Positions 1 through 6,542 of a DNA stretch of 9,071 nt are shown here, piece after piece. The stretch comes from an uncultured Lacticaseibacillus sp. Lineage in GTDB: Bacteria > Bacillota > Bacilli > Lactobacillales > Lactobacillaceae. The translations under genes and the position numbers were made by a program. The DNA lies in contig CAKRHU010000044.1 in NCBI GenBank assembly GCA_934339215.1, positions 1 to 9,071 of the forward strand. Reading direction: 5' to 3'. Every line of letters begins with the position of its first letter. Positions within the stretch are counted from its first letter, which is position 1. The notes beneath the pieces are model-generated. The model did no database searches, had not been told where the DNA came from, and saw nothing but the letters and a program-made list of their open reading frames with translations.

Positions 1-54
1 TCGTGGGCCTCAAGCTGCTAACGTTAACAAGCTGTAATTTATAGCTTTTAACTT

Positions 55-90
55 AAAAAACCGCTTTGACATTCGTCAAAGCGGTTTTTT
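55..90. terminator. Bidirectional intrinsic terminator after the TetR gene
   Basis: A perfect inverted repeat: 16-nt arms at 55-70 and 75-90 flank a 4-nt loop (ATTC). The arms carry a GC-rich core (CCGCTTTGAC) bordered by six A on the left and six T on the right, so each strand yields a stem followed by a U-run. Its right edge touches the TetR stop codon (90-92). It ends the minus-strand TetR transcript and probably also a plus-strand unit entering from the left edge. Confidence 0.9.
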
Positions 91-635
91 TAATGGCTCA
101 TTTCAGTGACATTATCGATGATCACGGCGATTTGGTGCGGCGATTCATGGGCGCCAGTTTCAAGCCATTGCGAGATGACTTGGATCGCACCGCTACAATA
201 AAATTCAAAGTAGTAATTCAAAACGGTGGGATCACTGATTCCAAAGCGGACGCGGCAGCGCTTGATGGTTTGCTCGCGCATCGGCTGTAAGATCGCTTGT
301 AACACCAAGCTATGCTGCAAGTTTTGCAAGATGATCGCGGTGGCTGTGTCTTGTTGTTGGATCACAGCCAGTACTTGCGGTAGCCAAGTCAAAACTTCTG
401 ATTCAGCACCGATCAAAGGCTGGACTTGTTGGGCTAAGTCTTGTTCAATGGCGGCAAACAGCGCCATTGGGTTGTCGTAATGCGCGTAAAAAGTCCCGCG
501 ATTGACGTCTGCCACTTGGCAAATGGTGGTGACCGTGATGTTGGTGAGGCTGTGATCTGCCAGTAAAGTCAATAAAGCCTGTTTGAGTTGATTGCGCGTT
601 TGTTGGACGCGACGATTGTTTTTAATGCCGACCAT
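90..635 (-). CDS. TetR/AcrR-family transcriptional regulator
   Basis: A 181-residue one-component repressor. The N-terminal helix-turn-helix covers about residues 34-53, with the typical core VADVNRGTFYAHY. The remainder is an all-helical ligand-binding and dimerisation domain; the YYFEFYCSGAIQVISQWLETG segment near residues 141-161 resembles the TetR C-terminal domain common in Firmicutes regulators of this size. I chose ATG at 635 because GAAAGGA (641-647) sits 5 nt upstream; a longer reading from 671 would add 12 residues with no ribosome binding site. The gene is divergent from the ABC exporter operon that starts at 765, the usual layout for a TetR repressor controlling an efflux system and itself. 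The inducing ligand cannot be told from the sequence. Family assignment is firm; the regulatory target is inferred from position. Confidence 0.92.
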   Translation of the reverse strand: MVGIKNNRRVQQTRNQLKQALLTLLADHSLTNITVTTICQVADVNRGTFYAHYDNPMALFAAIEQDLAQQVQPLIGAESEVLTWLPQVLAVIQQQDTATAIILQNLQHSLVLQAILQPMREQTIKRCRVRFGISDPTVLNYYFEFYCSGAIQVISQWLETGAHESPHQIAVIIDNVTEMSH

Positions 636-668
636 GGTTATCCTTTCAACACTTATTTGCAATCTGTT

Positions 669-683
669 CAATTTATAACATTG
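669..683. promoter_or_regulatory. Possible TetR operator overlapping the TetR -10 box
   Basis: A short dyad, CAAT at 669-672 and ATTG at 680-683 around a 7-nt centre, spans the TetR gene's own -10 box. In addition, TTATTTG occurs as a direct repeat at 653-659 and 690-696. These are the only symmetric or repeated elements I see in the divergent region. Four-base arms are short, so this is a weak candidate for autoregulation. Confidence 0.25.
672..680 (-). promoter_or_regulatory. Extended -10 promoter of the TetR gene
   Basis: Read on the minus strand, TGT precedes TATAAA (672-677), an extended -10 element with five of six consensus bases. No good -35 box lies 16-18 nt upstream, as is common for TGn-type promoters. 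Transcription would start near 665, about 30 nt before the TetR start codon. Confidence 0.45.
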
Positions 684-699
684 TGACGATTATTTGTGG

Positions 700-728
700 T
701 TGAGCTCATTTTCGCACAGCGCGATAAT
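700..728 (+). promoter_or_regulatory. Promoter of the ABC exporter operon
   Basis: TTGAGC (700-705) and GATAAT (723-728) are separated by exactly 17 nt. They match the consensus hexamers at 4/6 and 5/6 positions. The predicted start near 735 gives a 5' leader of about 30 nt containing the ribosome binding site at 751-757. The promoter lies back to back with that of the TetR gene, so one bound repressor could affect both. Confidence 0.6.
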
Positions 729-764
729 AAGCACAATGACGCATCAAGAAAGGGCGGAAACAAC

Positions 765-1466
765 GTGGCATATATCGAAGTCAAAAACGAATTTAAAACC
801 TATCAAATGGGTGAAACGAAAATTGACGCCAATCATGATCTCAGTTTTGAATGTGAGCAAGGCCAATTGACAGTGATTTTAGGGCCTTCTGGCGCCGGTA
901 AATCCACGGTATTGAATATTTTAGGCGGGATGGATACCCCAACTAGTGGCGAAGTGTTGATCGATGGGGTGGATATTGCCAATTTTTCCGATAAACAACT
1001 GACTGAGTATCGCCGTCACAGCGTTGGTTTCGTGTTTCAGTTTTATAACTTGGTGCCCAACCTCACCACCAAAGAAAATGTGGAATTGGCCAATTCCATC
1101 GTTTCAGATGCACTGGATGCAAAAGAAACGCTGATCAAAGTTGGTTTAGGCGCCCGTTTGGATAACTTTCCCTCCCAACTTTCTGGTGGGGAACAACAAC
1201 GCGTTGCCATTGCCCGTGCCTTAGCCAAAAACCCCAAGCTTTTATTGTGTGATGAACCGACTGGCGCGTTGGATTATGAAACTGGCAAACAAGTTTTACA
1301 ACTTTTGCAAGATGCTTCGCGCAAGGACAATAAGACCGTGTTGATCATCACCCATAACGCGGCGTTAGCCAAAATGGCAGATCGCGTGATTCATATCAAT
1401 GATGCGCGAGTGCGCTCAGTCGAAGATAATGACAAGCCAACGCCAGTGGCTGAGATCGAGTGGTGA
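765..1466 (+). CDS. ABC transporter ATP-binding protein (MacB/LolD-like)
   Basis: A 233-residue cytoplasmic ATPase that energises the FtsX-type permease encoded immediately downstream. All nucleotide-binding motifs are intact: Walker [10 protein letters not shown] (40-48), Q-loop around Q92, signature [15 protein letters not shown] (139-153), Walker [13 protein letters not shown] (159-170) and the switch histidine H197 in IITHN. The EPTGALD Walker B extension and the length are typical of the MacB/LolD/FtsE-like subfamily. I chose GTG at 765 because AGGGCGG (751-757) lies 7 nt upstream and the family's N-terminus begins at about this point; a GTG at 696 would add 23 unlikely residues and overlap the promoter. 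The stop codon is 5 nt before the permease ATG, so the two are translationally coupled. Substrate unknown. Confidence 0.95.
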   Translation: MAYIEVKNEFKTYQMGETKIDANHDLSFECEQGQLTVILGPSGAGKSTVLNILGGMDTPTSGEVLIDGVDIANFSDKQLTEYRRHSVGFVFQFYNLVPNLTTKENVELANSIVSDALDAKETLIKVGLGARLDNFPSQLSGGEQQRVAIARALAKNPKLLLCDEPTGALDYETGKQVLQLLQDASRKDNKTVLIITHNAALAKMADRVIHINDARVRSVEDNDKPTPVAEIEW

Positions 1467-1471
1467 TTGCC

Positions 1472-4075
1472 ATGAAGCCAATGACAAAAAATCTCTGGCG
1501 TGAAATCCGCGCGTCAAAAGGCCGCTTTATCGCGATCATTTTAATCATCTTAATGGGATGTTTGATTTTTGTGGGCATACGTGCGGCTGGCCCTGGCCTT
1601 AATGAGTCTCTGACCAGCACGGTGCAAAAAGCTAAGCTCAGCGATGTTCAATTGATGAGTACCACCGGCTTTACCCAAAAAGATGTTAAAGCGGCTGAAA
1701 CCGTGTCGGGTGCGCAAGCTGAAGCCACCAAGTTTACTTATGTTACTGGCGGCCGCAATGCCTTGGCGGTGGCGTTGTATGGGTATGATGCCCAAGCAAA
1801 TATGAATCAGTTGACGTTAAGATCAGGGCATGTGCCACGTTCAAAAACCCAAGTGGTGTTGGATTATCGCGCCAAGTCTGAATATAATTACAAGTTGGGC
1901 CAGCAATTTACCTTTGGCAAAACCAGTGCCTTAAAGCATCGGACCTATACGATTGTCGGCTTTGCCGATTCCCCGCAATACATCGACAATGGTTTGCGTG
2001 GTGCCGCTAACGTTGGGGATGGCACGGTGCGCTTTTTTGCTTATGTGCCACAAAGTCAAATGACGATCCCGGCAAGCTTATTGTCGGTGCGCTTTAAAGG
2101 AATTCAAGGTCACAACACTTATGCCACGAGTTATAAAAAAGCCCGTAATCAGAAATTAAAGCAGCTTAAAGCACTATTCAAAAAGCGTGCCACCACACGC
2201 AGCGATGATTTGTATCAACAAGCTTTAGCCAAAATCGCGCCACAACAAGCTAAAATTACGGCTGCACAAAAACAACTGCAGCAAGCTCAAGTTCAAATGA
2301 GCCAAGCAAGTAGCGGGCAAGTGACGACGACCGCTGCGATCACGGCACAATTGGCGCAATTGAAAACGGCCCAAGCCAAGCTCGATGCGGCTAAAACCAA
2401 GGCCAAAACGCAAACAAAAACCACTTATACTTATCAAGACCGCTCAGACCTGCCAGGCTTTTCGGCTTACGGAGAATCCAGCGAGCGGATCGCGGCGATT
2501 GCTAATGTTTTTCCAGTGTTCTTCTTTTTGATTGCGGCGTTGATCACCTTTACCACGATCACACGCATGGTTGAAGAAGCGCGCGGCCAAATCGGGACGT
2601 TTAAAGCGTTGGGTTATGGCAAATGGGCGATTGCCAAAAACTATTTGGAATACGCTTTGATCGCTGCCATTGTCGGTGGGGTAGTGGGTTCGGCATTTGG
2701 TAATGAAACTTTACCACGCTTTATCTTAGCGTTGTATGGGCAAACGATTCCGATGATCGCCACTGTACGCATGCAGTGGGGGTCATTAGGATTAGCCCTC
2801 GGCTTCTCATTGATCGCAACGGTGGGCGCGGCCGCGTTTGTGGTGCGCCGGGAACTGCAAGAGGGACCGGCGGCATTAATGTTACCCAAAGCGCCGAAAT
2901 CAGCTAAGCGCATTTTACTGGAACGGATCACGCCGTTATGGACGCGACTGAACTTTAATCAAAAAGTGTCTTACCGGAATTTGTTCCGATATAAAAGTCG
3001 CATGGTGATGTCGATCATTGGCATCGCTGGTGGCTGCGCGTTGATTTTAACTGGCTTTGGAATCCGCGATTCGATCATCGCCAGTGGGACGCGTCAATAT
3101 GGCGATATCGTGAAATACCAAGCCGTTGTTTCGCTAAAAGGTCAAGCTAAAAAAGCCCAAGCGGTGTTGGCGGAAGATGCGAACTATCAAAGCAGCACCA
3201 AAATCATGGCCAATACAGCCAAAGTCCGTTTCGGGGATGAAAGTGTGGCGTCAGTCAACGTCTTCACGCCAAAAACAGACGATTTCTCGCATTACATTCA
3301 TTTAAGTACGCCTCAAGGCAATGGCATCAAGTTGCCTCAACAAGGTGCCGTGATCTCGCAAAAAACGGCCACGCTCCTTGGCGCCAAAGTGGGGGATCAC
3401 GTTTCAGTTACCATCACTGGTGGTAAGCGGGTATCGTTAAAAATTGCCGCAATCACCAAAAATTATATCGGTGATTATTTGTACCTCAGCGCTGCCGCTT
3501 ACTGCAATGCCTGGCACAAAGCAGCCACTAGCAATGCGCTGTTAGTGCGCTTAACTCATCAAAGTGACCATCAGCGTAACACCTTAGCGCATCGCTTGTT
3601 AAAATCTGGCGCAGTGCTAGGGACTAGTTTTGTGGCGGATCAAAAGGCGACAATCGACAACATGTCTAGCACCTTAAATCCAGTCGTGATGATTTTTATT
3701 GTGATGTCTGGTTTGTTATCGTTTGTCGTGATGTATAACTTAACCAATATCAATGTGTCAGAACGTATTCGGGAACTCTCGACGGTGAAAGTGTTAGGGT
3801 TTTACGATCGAGAAGTCACGATGTATGTTTCTCGGGAAAACATTGTCCTAACCTTGATTGGGATCATTTTGGGTTATGGTGTCGGCAATGCCCTGACGTG
3901 GTACATTCTGCGCCAAGCAACGACGGCCCAAGTGATGTTCCCATTGACGATTCATTGGCCCGGTTATGTCGCAGCGGCGGTGTTGATGGCAGTCTTCACC
4001 GGTGTGGTCATCTTAGTCACCCATAAGCGCCTGCAACATGTCGATATGGTATCAGCCTTAAAAGCTACAGAATAA
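1472..4075 (+). CDS. FtsX-type ABC transporter permease with coiled coil
   Basis: An 867-residue membrane protein, partner of the preceding ATPase. Predicted layout: one membrane helix at about residues 18-37, a large extracytoplasmic region, then an FtsX domain with three helices (about 343-463), a further helix (about 512-531), a second extracytoplasmic domain, and a C-terminal FtsX domain with three helices (about 737-860). That is the 1+3+1+3 pattern of fused FtsX-like permeases. The first extracytoplasmic region ends in a Gln/Ala/Lys-rich coiled coil (about 223-317). Such proteins usually work by moving extracytoplasmic domains to act on lipids, peptides or envelope enzymes rather than by forming a channel. 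Start choice: GTG codons at 1460 and 1463 are alternatives, the latter overlapping the upstream TGA; I prefer ATG at 1472, though its ribosome binding site (GGTG-like) is weak and coupling is likely. The substrate is not deducible. Confidence 0.9.
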   Translation: MKPMTKNLWREIRASKGRFIAIILIILMGCLIFVGIRAAGPGLNESLTSTVQKAKLSDVQLMSTTGFTQKDVKAAETVSGAQAEATKFTYVTGGRNALAVALYGYDAQANMNQLTLRSGHVPRSKTQVVLDYRAKSEYNYKLGQQFTFGKTSALKHRTYTIVGFADSPQYIDNGLRGAANVGDGTVRFFAYVPQSQMTIPASLLSVRFKGIQGHNTYATSYKKARNQKLKQLKALFKKRATTRSDDLYQQALAKIAPQQAKITAAQKQLQQAQVQMSQASSGQVTTTAAITAQLAQLKTAQAKLDAAKTKAKTQTKTTYTYQDRSDLPGFSAYGESSERIAAIANVFPVFFFLIAALITFTTITRMVEEARGQIGTFKALGYGKWAIAKNYLEYALIAAIVGGVVGSAFGNETLPRFILALYGQTIPMIATVRMQWGSLGLALGFSLIATVGAAAFVVRRELQEGPAALMLPKAPKSAKRILLERITPLWTRLNFNQKVSYRNLFRYKSRMVMSIIGIAGGCALILTGFGIRDSIIASGTRQYGDIVKYQAVVSLKGQAKKAQAVLAEDANYQSSTKIMANTAKVRFGDESVASVNVFTPKTDDFSHYIHLSTPQGNGIKLPQQGAVISQKTATLLGAKVGDHVSVTITGGKRVSLKIAAITKNYIGDYLYLSAAAYCNAWHKAATSNALLVRLTHQSDHQRNTLAHRLLKSGAVLGTSFVADQKATIDNMSSTLNPVVMIFIVMSGLLSFVVMYNLTNINVSERIRELSTVKVLGFYDREVTMYVSRENIVLTLIGIILGYGVGNALTWYILRQATTAQVMFPLTIHWPGYVAAAVLMAVFTGVVILVTHKRLQHVDMVSALKATE

Positions 4076-4078
4076 AGC

Positions 4079-4119
4079 AAATCGCGGTTAACTTCTTCAT
4101 GAAGTTAGCCGCGATTTTT
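4079..4119. terminator. Terminator between convergent operons
   Basis: 17-nt arms at 4079-4095 and 4101-4117 enclose a TTCAT loop. The only non-Watson-Crick pair is T4088 with G4108, a G-U wobble in the plus-strand RNA. The stem runs into TTTTT (4115-4119), so it ends the ABC exporter operon. In minus-strand RNA the same position becomes an A-C mismatch with a shorter U-run, so it may also serve the convergent operon but less efficiently. Confidence 0.88.
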
Positions 4120-4124
4120 AGATG

Positions 4125-4334
4125 TTATTGAAAATCAAGGGTTGCCAGTTGATCTTCAGTGCGTTGGATCTGTGCATTGACCGTGATGATTTTCTCTTTG
4201 ATCGTTTCCAAATCATCACCTTGCGTACTGTAGCCTTTATAATAAGCGGTCATGTAATCGACGTTTTCGAGTTGTTCCAGTTGTTGGTGCAATTCTCCTA
4301 ACTGAGCGATTAAGGCATCTTCACTTTTAGCCAT
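4125..4334 (-). CDS. Small coiled-coil protein of unknown function
   Basis: A 69-residue acidic, soluble protein that I do not recognise. It is mostly heptad-like helix: residues 5-25 (DALIAQLGELHQQLEQLEN) and about 42-66 are each consistent with a coiled coil, joined by a tyrosine-rich segment (YMTAYYKGYS), suggesting a helical hairpin that might dimerise. There is no signal peptide or membrane helix. The ribosome binding site AGAGGT lies 6 nt before ATG, inside the 12-nt gap that separates it from the upstream 189-residue gene, so it is the last gene of the MarR operon. That spacing and the clean start make it a real gene rather than a chance reading frame. Function unknown. Confidence 0.75.
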   Translation of the reverse strand: MAKSEDALIAQLGELHQQLEQLENVDYMTAYYKGYSTQGDDLETIKEKIITVNAQIQRTEDQLATLDFQ

Positions 4335-4346
4335 GTGTTTACCTCT

Positions 4347-4916
4347 TTAGGCCAGGGCATTGGGACTTGGTAATTGCGGGCCGTGTTGTTGACGTGCTTT
4401 GACCCAATCGTCGTTATCCCACATTTCGGTGGCGCGACGACCGCGAAAATAATCCCACAGCGACTCGATTTCCATTTCGATCATGGTGCCATCTAAGCCG
4501 AACGTGACCCAGTTGTAGGAGCCATTGCGATGCCCGAACTTAACCCATAAGACTGGAAAAATCACGGTTTCTCCATTGGCGTTGATAAAACTGCGCCGTT
4601 GGTTTTCCACCCGGATAAAGCTTAGCCCTTTGGCATATTGTGGGTCAATGGTTTGAAAAATCGCCATCGCTTGTTGTTGGGCGTCGTTGGCGGACAGATG
4701 CCCAGCGGCAGGCACGTTGATGAGTTGTTTCAAGCTTAAGACGTGATCGTGATCGAAAACGCCGATAATGCGAGGACCATTTTCCTGAAATTTGCCAAAA
4801 GGTTGATAACGCAAAATGGAAACTTGTTGATCATTGCGTTGTGCCGTGGTCCGTGAAACCAATTCAAATGCTGAGGGAATTGAAATAAAGGTCTTCAACA
4901 AAGTTGCTTCATCCAT
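4347..4916 (-). CDS. Hypothetical 189-residue protein in the MarR operon
   Basis: A soluble 189-residue protein of unrecognised family, without signal peptide or membrane helix. ATG at 4916 was chosen because AAAGGAGT lies about 8 nt upstream; the frame opens at 4937 but that start has no ribosome binding site. The middle part (about 73-150) alternates a helix (ANDAQQQAMAIFQTID) with several aromatic-rich strands (VLWVKFG, YNWVTFGLDG), a pattern that weakly recalls PepSY/YPEB-like folds. The C-terminus is strikingly rich in Trp and Arg (SLWDYFRGRRATEMW, 152-166, and DWVKAR). It is second in the operon, 17 nt after the MarR gene, so it is probably the protein whose amount the MarR regulator controls. 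The fold comparison is only by eye and carries no functional claim. Confidence 0.8.
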   Translation of the reverse strand: MDEATLLKTFISIPSAFELVSRTTAQRNDQQVSILRYQPFGKFQENGPRIIGVFDHDHVLSLKQLINVPAAGHLSANDAQQQAMAIFQTIDPQYAKGLSFIRVENQRRSFINANGETVIFPVLWVKFGHRNGSYNWVTFGLDGTMIEMEIESLWDYFRGRRATEMWDNDDWVKARQQHGPQLPSPNALA

Positions 4917-4933
4917 AACAGTCACTCCTTTGT

Positions 4934-5347
4934 TCAATCTGCCAATTTCTGAAGGATCGACTCAAACTGTGCTTGCTCCTCAACGTTTAAGGGAGCAAGA
5001 AACTGTTTTTGCGCAGAGGCAAGGCCATCAAGTAAAGCTGGGCAAATGGTAGCGCCTGAATCAGTCAAAGTTAAAACAAACCCGCGACGATCGTCAGGAT
5101 TGGGGCGCTTGATCACAAACCCAAGTTGGACCAGCTGCGCGACTGCGCGAGTGACATTGCTGGGATTGACCCCAGTTAACTGCACTAAGCGCTCTTGGGG
5201 TAAATCGCCAAAGTCATGTAACTTGATCAAATAATAATAGAGGCTACTAGAAAGGCCATAGCGACTTAAAGTTTGATCGAGGATTTGGGTGTAGCGTCGG
5301 CTCAATGCGGGGAGATCTTTGAGAAAATCGTTGACTGAATTTGGCAT
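4934..5347 (-). CDS. MarR-family transcriptional regulator
   Basis: A 137-residue winged helix-turn-helix regulator, normal length for MarR. Visible parts: N-terminal dimerisation helix (about 10-30), the recognition helix region NPSNVTRAVAQLVQLGFV (61-78), and the wing RPNPDDRRGFVLTLT (81-95) with the family's DxRR signature at 85-88; a C-terminal helix (about 105-136) completes the dimer. AAGGA lies 12 nt before the ATG, a little far, but a stop codon closes the frame just upstream, so 5347 is the first possible start. It heads an operon with two unknown genes. Its promoter overlaps two palindromes, one of them near-perfect, the usual sign of autorepression relieved by a small phenolic or oxidant ligand; the actual ligand is unknown. 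Confidence 0.92.
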   Translation of the reverse strand: MPNSVNDFLKDLPALSRRYTQILDQTLSRYGLSSSLYYYLIKLHDFGDLPQERLVQLTGVNPSNVTRAVAQLVQLGFVIKRPNPDDRRGFVLTLTDSGATICPALLDGLASAQKQFLAPLNVEEQAQFESILQKLAD

Positions 5348-5371
5348 GATTATGGACTATCCTTACTTGAC

Positions 5372-5393
5372 TATTTGTTTGCGCAAGCAAATA
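5372..5393. promoter_or_regulatory. MarR operator O1 (near-perfect palindrome)
   Basis: A 22-bp inverted repeat centred between 5382 and 5383 with a single mismatched pair (T5378 with G5387). The left arm is TATTTGTTTGC and the right arm GCAAGCAAATA. Length and AT-rich flanks match MarR-dimer operators. It covers the downstream part of the -10 box (5391-5396) and the predicted start site, so a bound dimer would block transcription of the MarR operon. Confidence 0.72.
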
Positions 5394-5419
5394 ATAACCC
5401 CAACGTCCAAAAGTGTCAA
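5391..5419 (-). promoter_or_regulatory. Strong promoter of the MarR operon
   Basis: On the minus strand, a perfect TTGACA (5414-5419) and TATTAT (5391-5396, 5/6) are separated by exactly 17 nt. The predicted start near 5384 gives a leader of about 37 nt. Both boxes overlap palindromes, suggesting a strong promoter held down by its own regulator. Confidence 0.82.
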
Positions 5420-5430
5420 ATAATTTGCTT
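5417..5430. promoter_or_regulatory. Possible second MarR operator O2 over the -35 box
   Basis: CAAAT and ATTTG form a perfect dyad around one base (5417-5427). The minus-strand half AAGCAAAT (5423-5430) repeats the right half of O1 (AAGCAAAT, 5385-5392). The dyad centres are about 39-40 bp apart, a little under four helical turns, and O2 covers part of the -35 box. Confidence 0.45.
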
Positions 5431-5460
5431 ACGGATATCGTAGGTTTTTTTGATCCCACG

Positions 5461-5487
5461 AAAAACAGCCGCTGATTGCGGCATTTT
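5461..5487 (-). terminator. Intrinsic terminator of the candidate RNA gene
   Basis: On the minus strand GCCGC (5478-5482), loop AATCA and GCGGC (5468-5472) are followed by TGTTTTT (5461-5467); AAAA upstream of the stem can pair with part of the U-run. An overlapping longer pairing with AGCCACT (5488-5494) would carry one A-C mismatch. No comparable U-run exists at the other end of the RNA, which fixes the strand. Confidence 0.7.
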
Positions 5488-5707
5488 AGTGGCTATGTAC
5501 CTGGGCGTGCTAGCGGGTTACCGCCTACCCAGGTTGAGGTAGTCAACATTCAAGGATTAGGTGCCAAAACGTGGTGGACGTTTTCGGTCTGCACCGGTGC
5601 ATAGGTGGCACATCGCCTAGCAGGTCGACCGACGCCGCCAGACTCCGACTCCTCACATCGAGTACCGTTCAGTGCGGCCGCACCCCGAAGTCTCTGTGAT
5701 TTATCAT
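5461..5707 (-). ncRNA. Candidate structured RNA gene, unrecognised family
   Basis: This gene-free region looks like a minus-strand RNA gene of about 245 nt with its own promoter (5714-5742) and terminator (5461-5487). The body is clearly richer in GC than its AT-rich borders and holds many paired segments: AGACT/AGTCT at 5689-5693 and 5640-5644 enclosing the palindrome GTGCGGCCGCAC (5672-5683); GTGCC/GGCAC (5607-5611 with 5561-5565) enclosing TGCACCGGTGCA (5590-5601) and a hairpin AAAACG/CGTTTT (5566-5571 and 5579-5584); GTTGA/TCAAC (5533-5547); and ACCTGGG/CCCAGGT (5499-5505 and 5528-5534). The short open frames across it have no ribosome binding site. I find no SRP GGTCCGGAAGG core, no RNase P GAGGAAAGTCC motif and no tmRNA-like ends. 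A raiA-type or 6S/Lacto-usp-type RNA remains possible. The strand rests on the promoter and terminator. Confidence 0.6.
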
Positions 5708-5713
5708 GTCTAT

Positions 5714-5742
5714 AAAATAGCAGATCTAGCAACCGTTTTCAA
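5714..5742 (-). promoter_or_regulatory. Promoter of the candidate RNA gene
   Basis: Minus-strand TTGAAA (5737-5742) and TATTTT (5714-5719) are separated by 17 nt, and TGC directly before the -10 makes it an extended -10 promoter. Predicted start near 5707. No start codon with a ribosome binding site follows, consistent with a non-coding transcript. Confidence 0.6.
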
Positions 5743-5839
5743 TCACAAAAAGGGTGCAGGCGTGAGCAAACGTTGAGCGTCGAGAGGACACTACAACTCG
5801 CAGAAAAAGTAAAATTTAAATGATATCTCAATAACAAAA

Positions 5840-5874
5840 ACACCAGACAGAATTTTTCAAAAATTGTCTGGTGT
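5840..5874 (-). terminator. Terminator of the signal peptidase gene
   Basis: Ten-bp arms at 5840-5849 and 5865-5874 (ACACCAGACA and its complement) flank an A/T-rich loop. On the minus strand the stem runs into TTTTTGTT (5833-5840), and it begins about 10 nt after the signal peptidase stop codon. Between it and the RNA promoter (5743-5832) I see no gene or clear signal. Confidence 0.85.
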
Positions 5875-5884
5875 GCGCTAACGT

Positions 5885-6466
5885 TTAGTTTTTAAAGCCA
5901 CGCATTTGGGTGACTGGCCAATAGCGCCAAAGCACAACAGATTCGATTTCAGCTTTTGAAACGAAGCCGAAGCCGCGACTATCATAAGAAACCAGGCGAT
6001 TGTCTCCCATGACAAAATAGTGGCCAGCAGGGACTTTAGCAGTGTGGGTGGTTTTTAATGTGGGTAGGGAGAAATCTGTCGTAAAGGTTTTAGCTTGTTG
6101 AGTTGCTTGATATTTTGCCAGTTCTTTTTTGGCAAAAGTGGTATTGAGGTAAGGCTCAGCTTGGCGCTTGCCATTGATCCATAGCTGATCGTTGGCCACT
6201 TTAATAGTGTCTCCTGGCAAACCGATTACGCGCTTGATGAACAAGGTGTGAGGTGCGACAGGCTCAGTCAAGACGATGATATCAAAGCGCTTGGGTTTGC
6301 GATGTTTGATTGAAATCAAGCGTTGATTAGAGCGTAATGTCGGTTCCATCGAGTTTCCAGCGACGATATCATTGGCGATAAAATAACGGGTGCTTCCAAA
6401 AACAGCAATGAAAACAAGCGCTAAAACCAGTAACCAGCGCCAGGTTGGTTTATGATGCGACGCCAT
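5885..6466 (-). CDS. lepB: Type I signal peptidase
   Basis: A 193-residue membrane-anchored serine protease (family S26) that removes signal peptides from exported proteins on the outer face of the membrane. One N-terminal anchor helix (about 10-31) precedes the catalytic serine S39 in GNSMEPTL; the general-base lysine K78 lies in FIKRVIGLPGD (76-86); the conserved GDN (154-156) and SYDSRGFG (160-167) box is complete. Length and single anchor are normal for Gram-positive SipS-type enzymes. ATG at 6466 follows an AGGTGA ribosome binding site. It lies 76 nt after the ABC-F gene on the same strand with no clear promoter or terminator between, so it may be partly co-transcribed, although the two functions have no obvious link. 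Family and activity are certain; whether this is the main or an accessory signal peptidase is unknown. Confidence 0.96.
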   Translation of the reverse strand: MASHHKPTWRWLLVLALVFIAVFGSTRYFIANDIVAGNSMEPTLRSNQRLISIKHRKPKRFDIIVLTEPVAPHTLFIKRVIGLPGDTIKVANDQLWINGKRQAEPYLNTTFAKKELAKYQATQQAKTFTTDFSLPTLKTTHTAKVPAGHYFVMGDNRLVSYDSRGFGFVSKAEIESVVLWRYWPVTQMRGFKN

Positions 6467-6542
6467 ATGTCACCTGCTTTCAGGCTTTCGCCAAGAGTCA
6501 AAATGCATTCGCTTTCAAGCGTACCACGTCACCGGATATTAG

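Noticed and set aside
1..37. Possible 3' end of a plus-strand gene entering from the left edge (frame 2 closes at a TAA near 35-37).
   Set aside because: Only about 11 codons are visible and all three frames close within about 45 bases, so no frame can be preferred. The bidirectional terminator at 55-90 is consistent with such a gene but does not prove it.
29..49. Small hairpin AAGCT/AGCTT followed by a few T, a possible tandem terminator.
   Set aside because: Only 5 bp with an A/T-rich loop; the strong terminator at 55-90 suffices.
5461..5707. Assigning the RNA gene to RNase P RNA, tmRNA or SRP RNA.
   Set aside because: The conserved core motifs of those RNAs are absent on both strands, as far as reading by eye can show.
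5550..5732. A 60-codon minus-strand open frame inside the RNA gene.
   Set aside because: No ribosome binding site, unusual composition (Arg/Gly/Ala-rich without a fold pattern), and it overlaps the paired segments of the candidate RNA.
6467..6542. Separate promoter or terminator between the ABC-F and signal peptidase genes.
   Set aside because: The only hairpin (CGCTT/AAGCG, 2-nt loop) has no U-run after it, and no -35/-10 pair with acceptable spacing was found, so neither was annotated.
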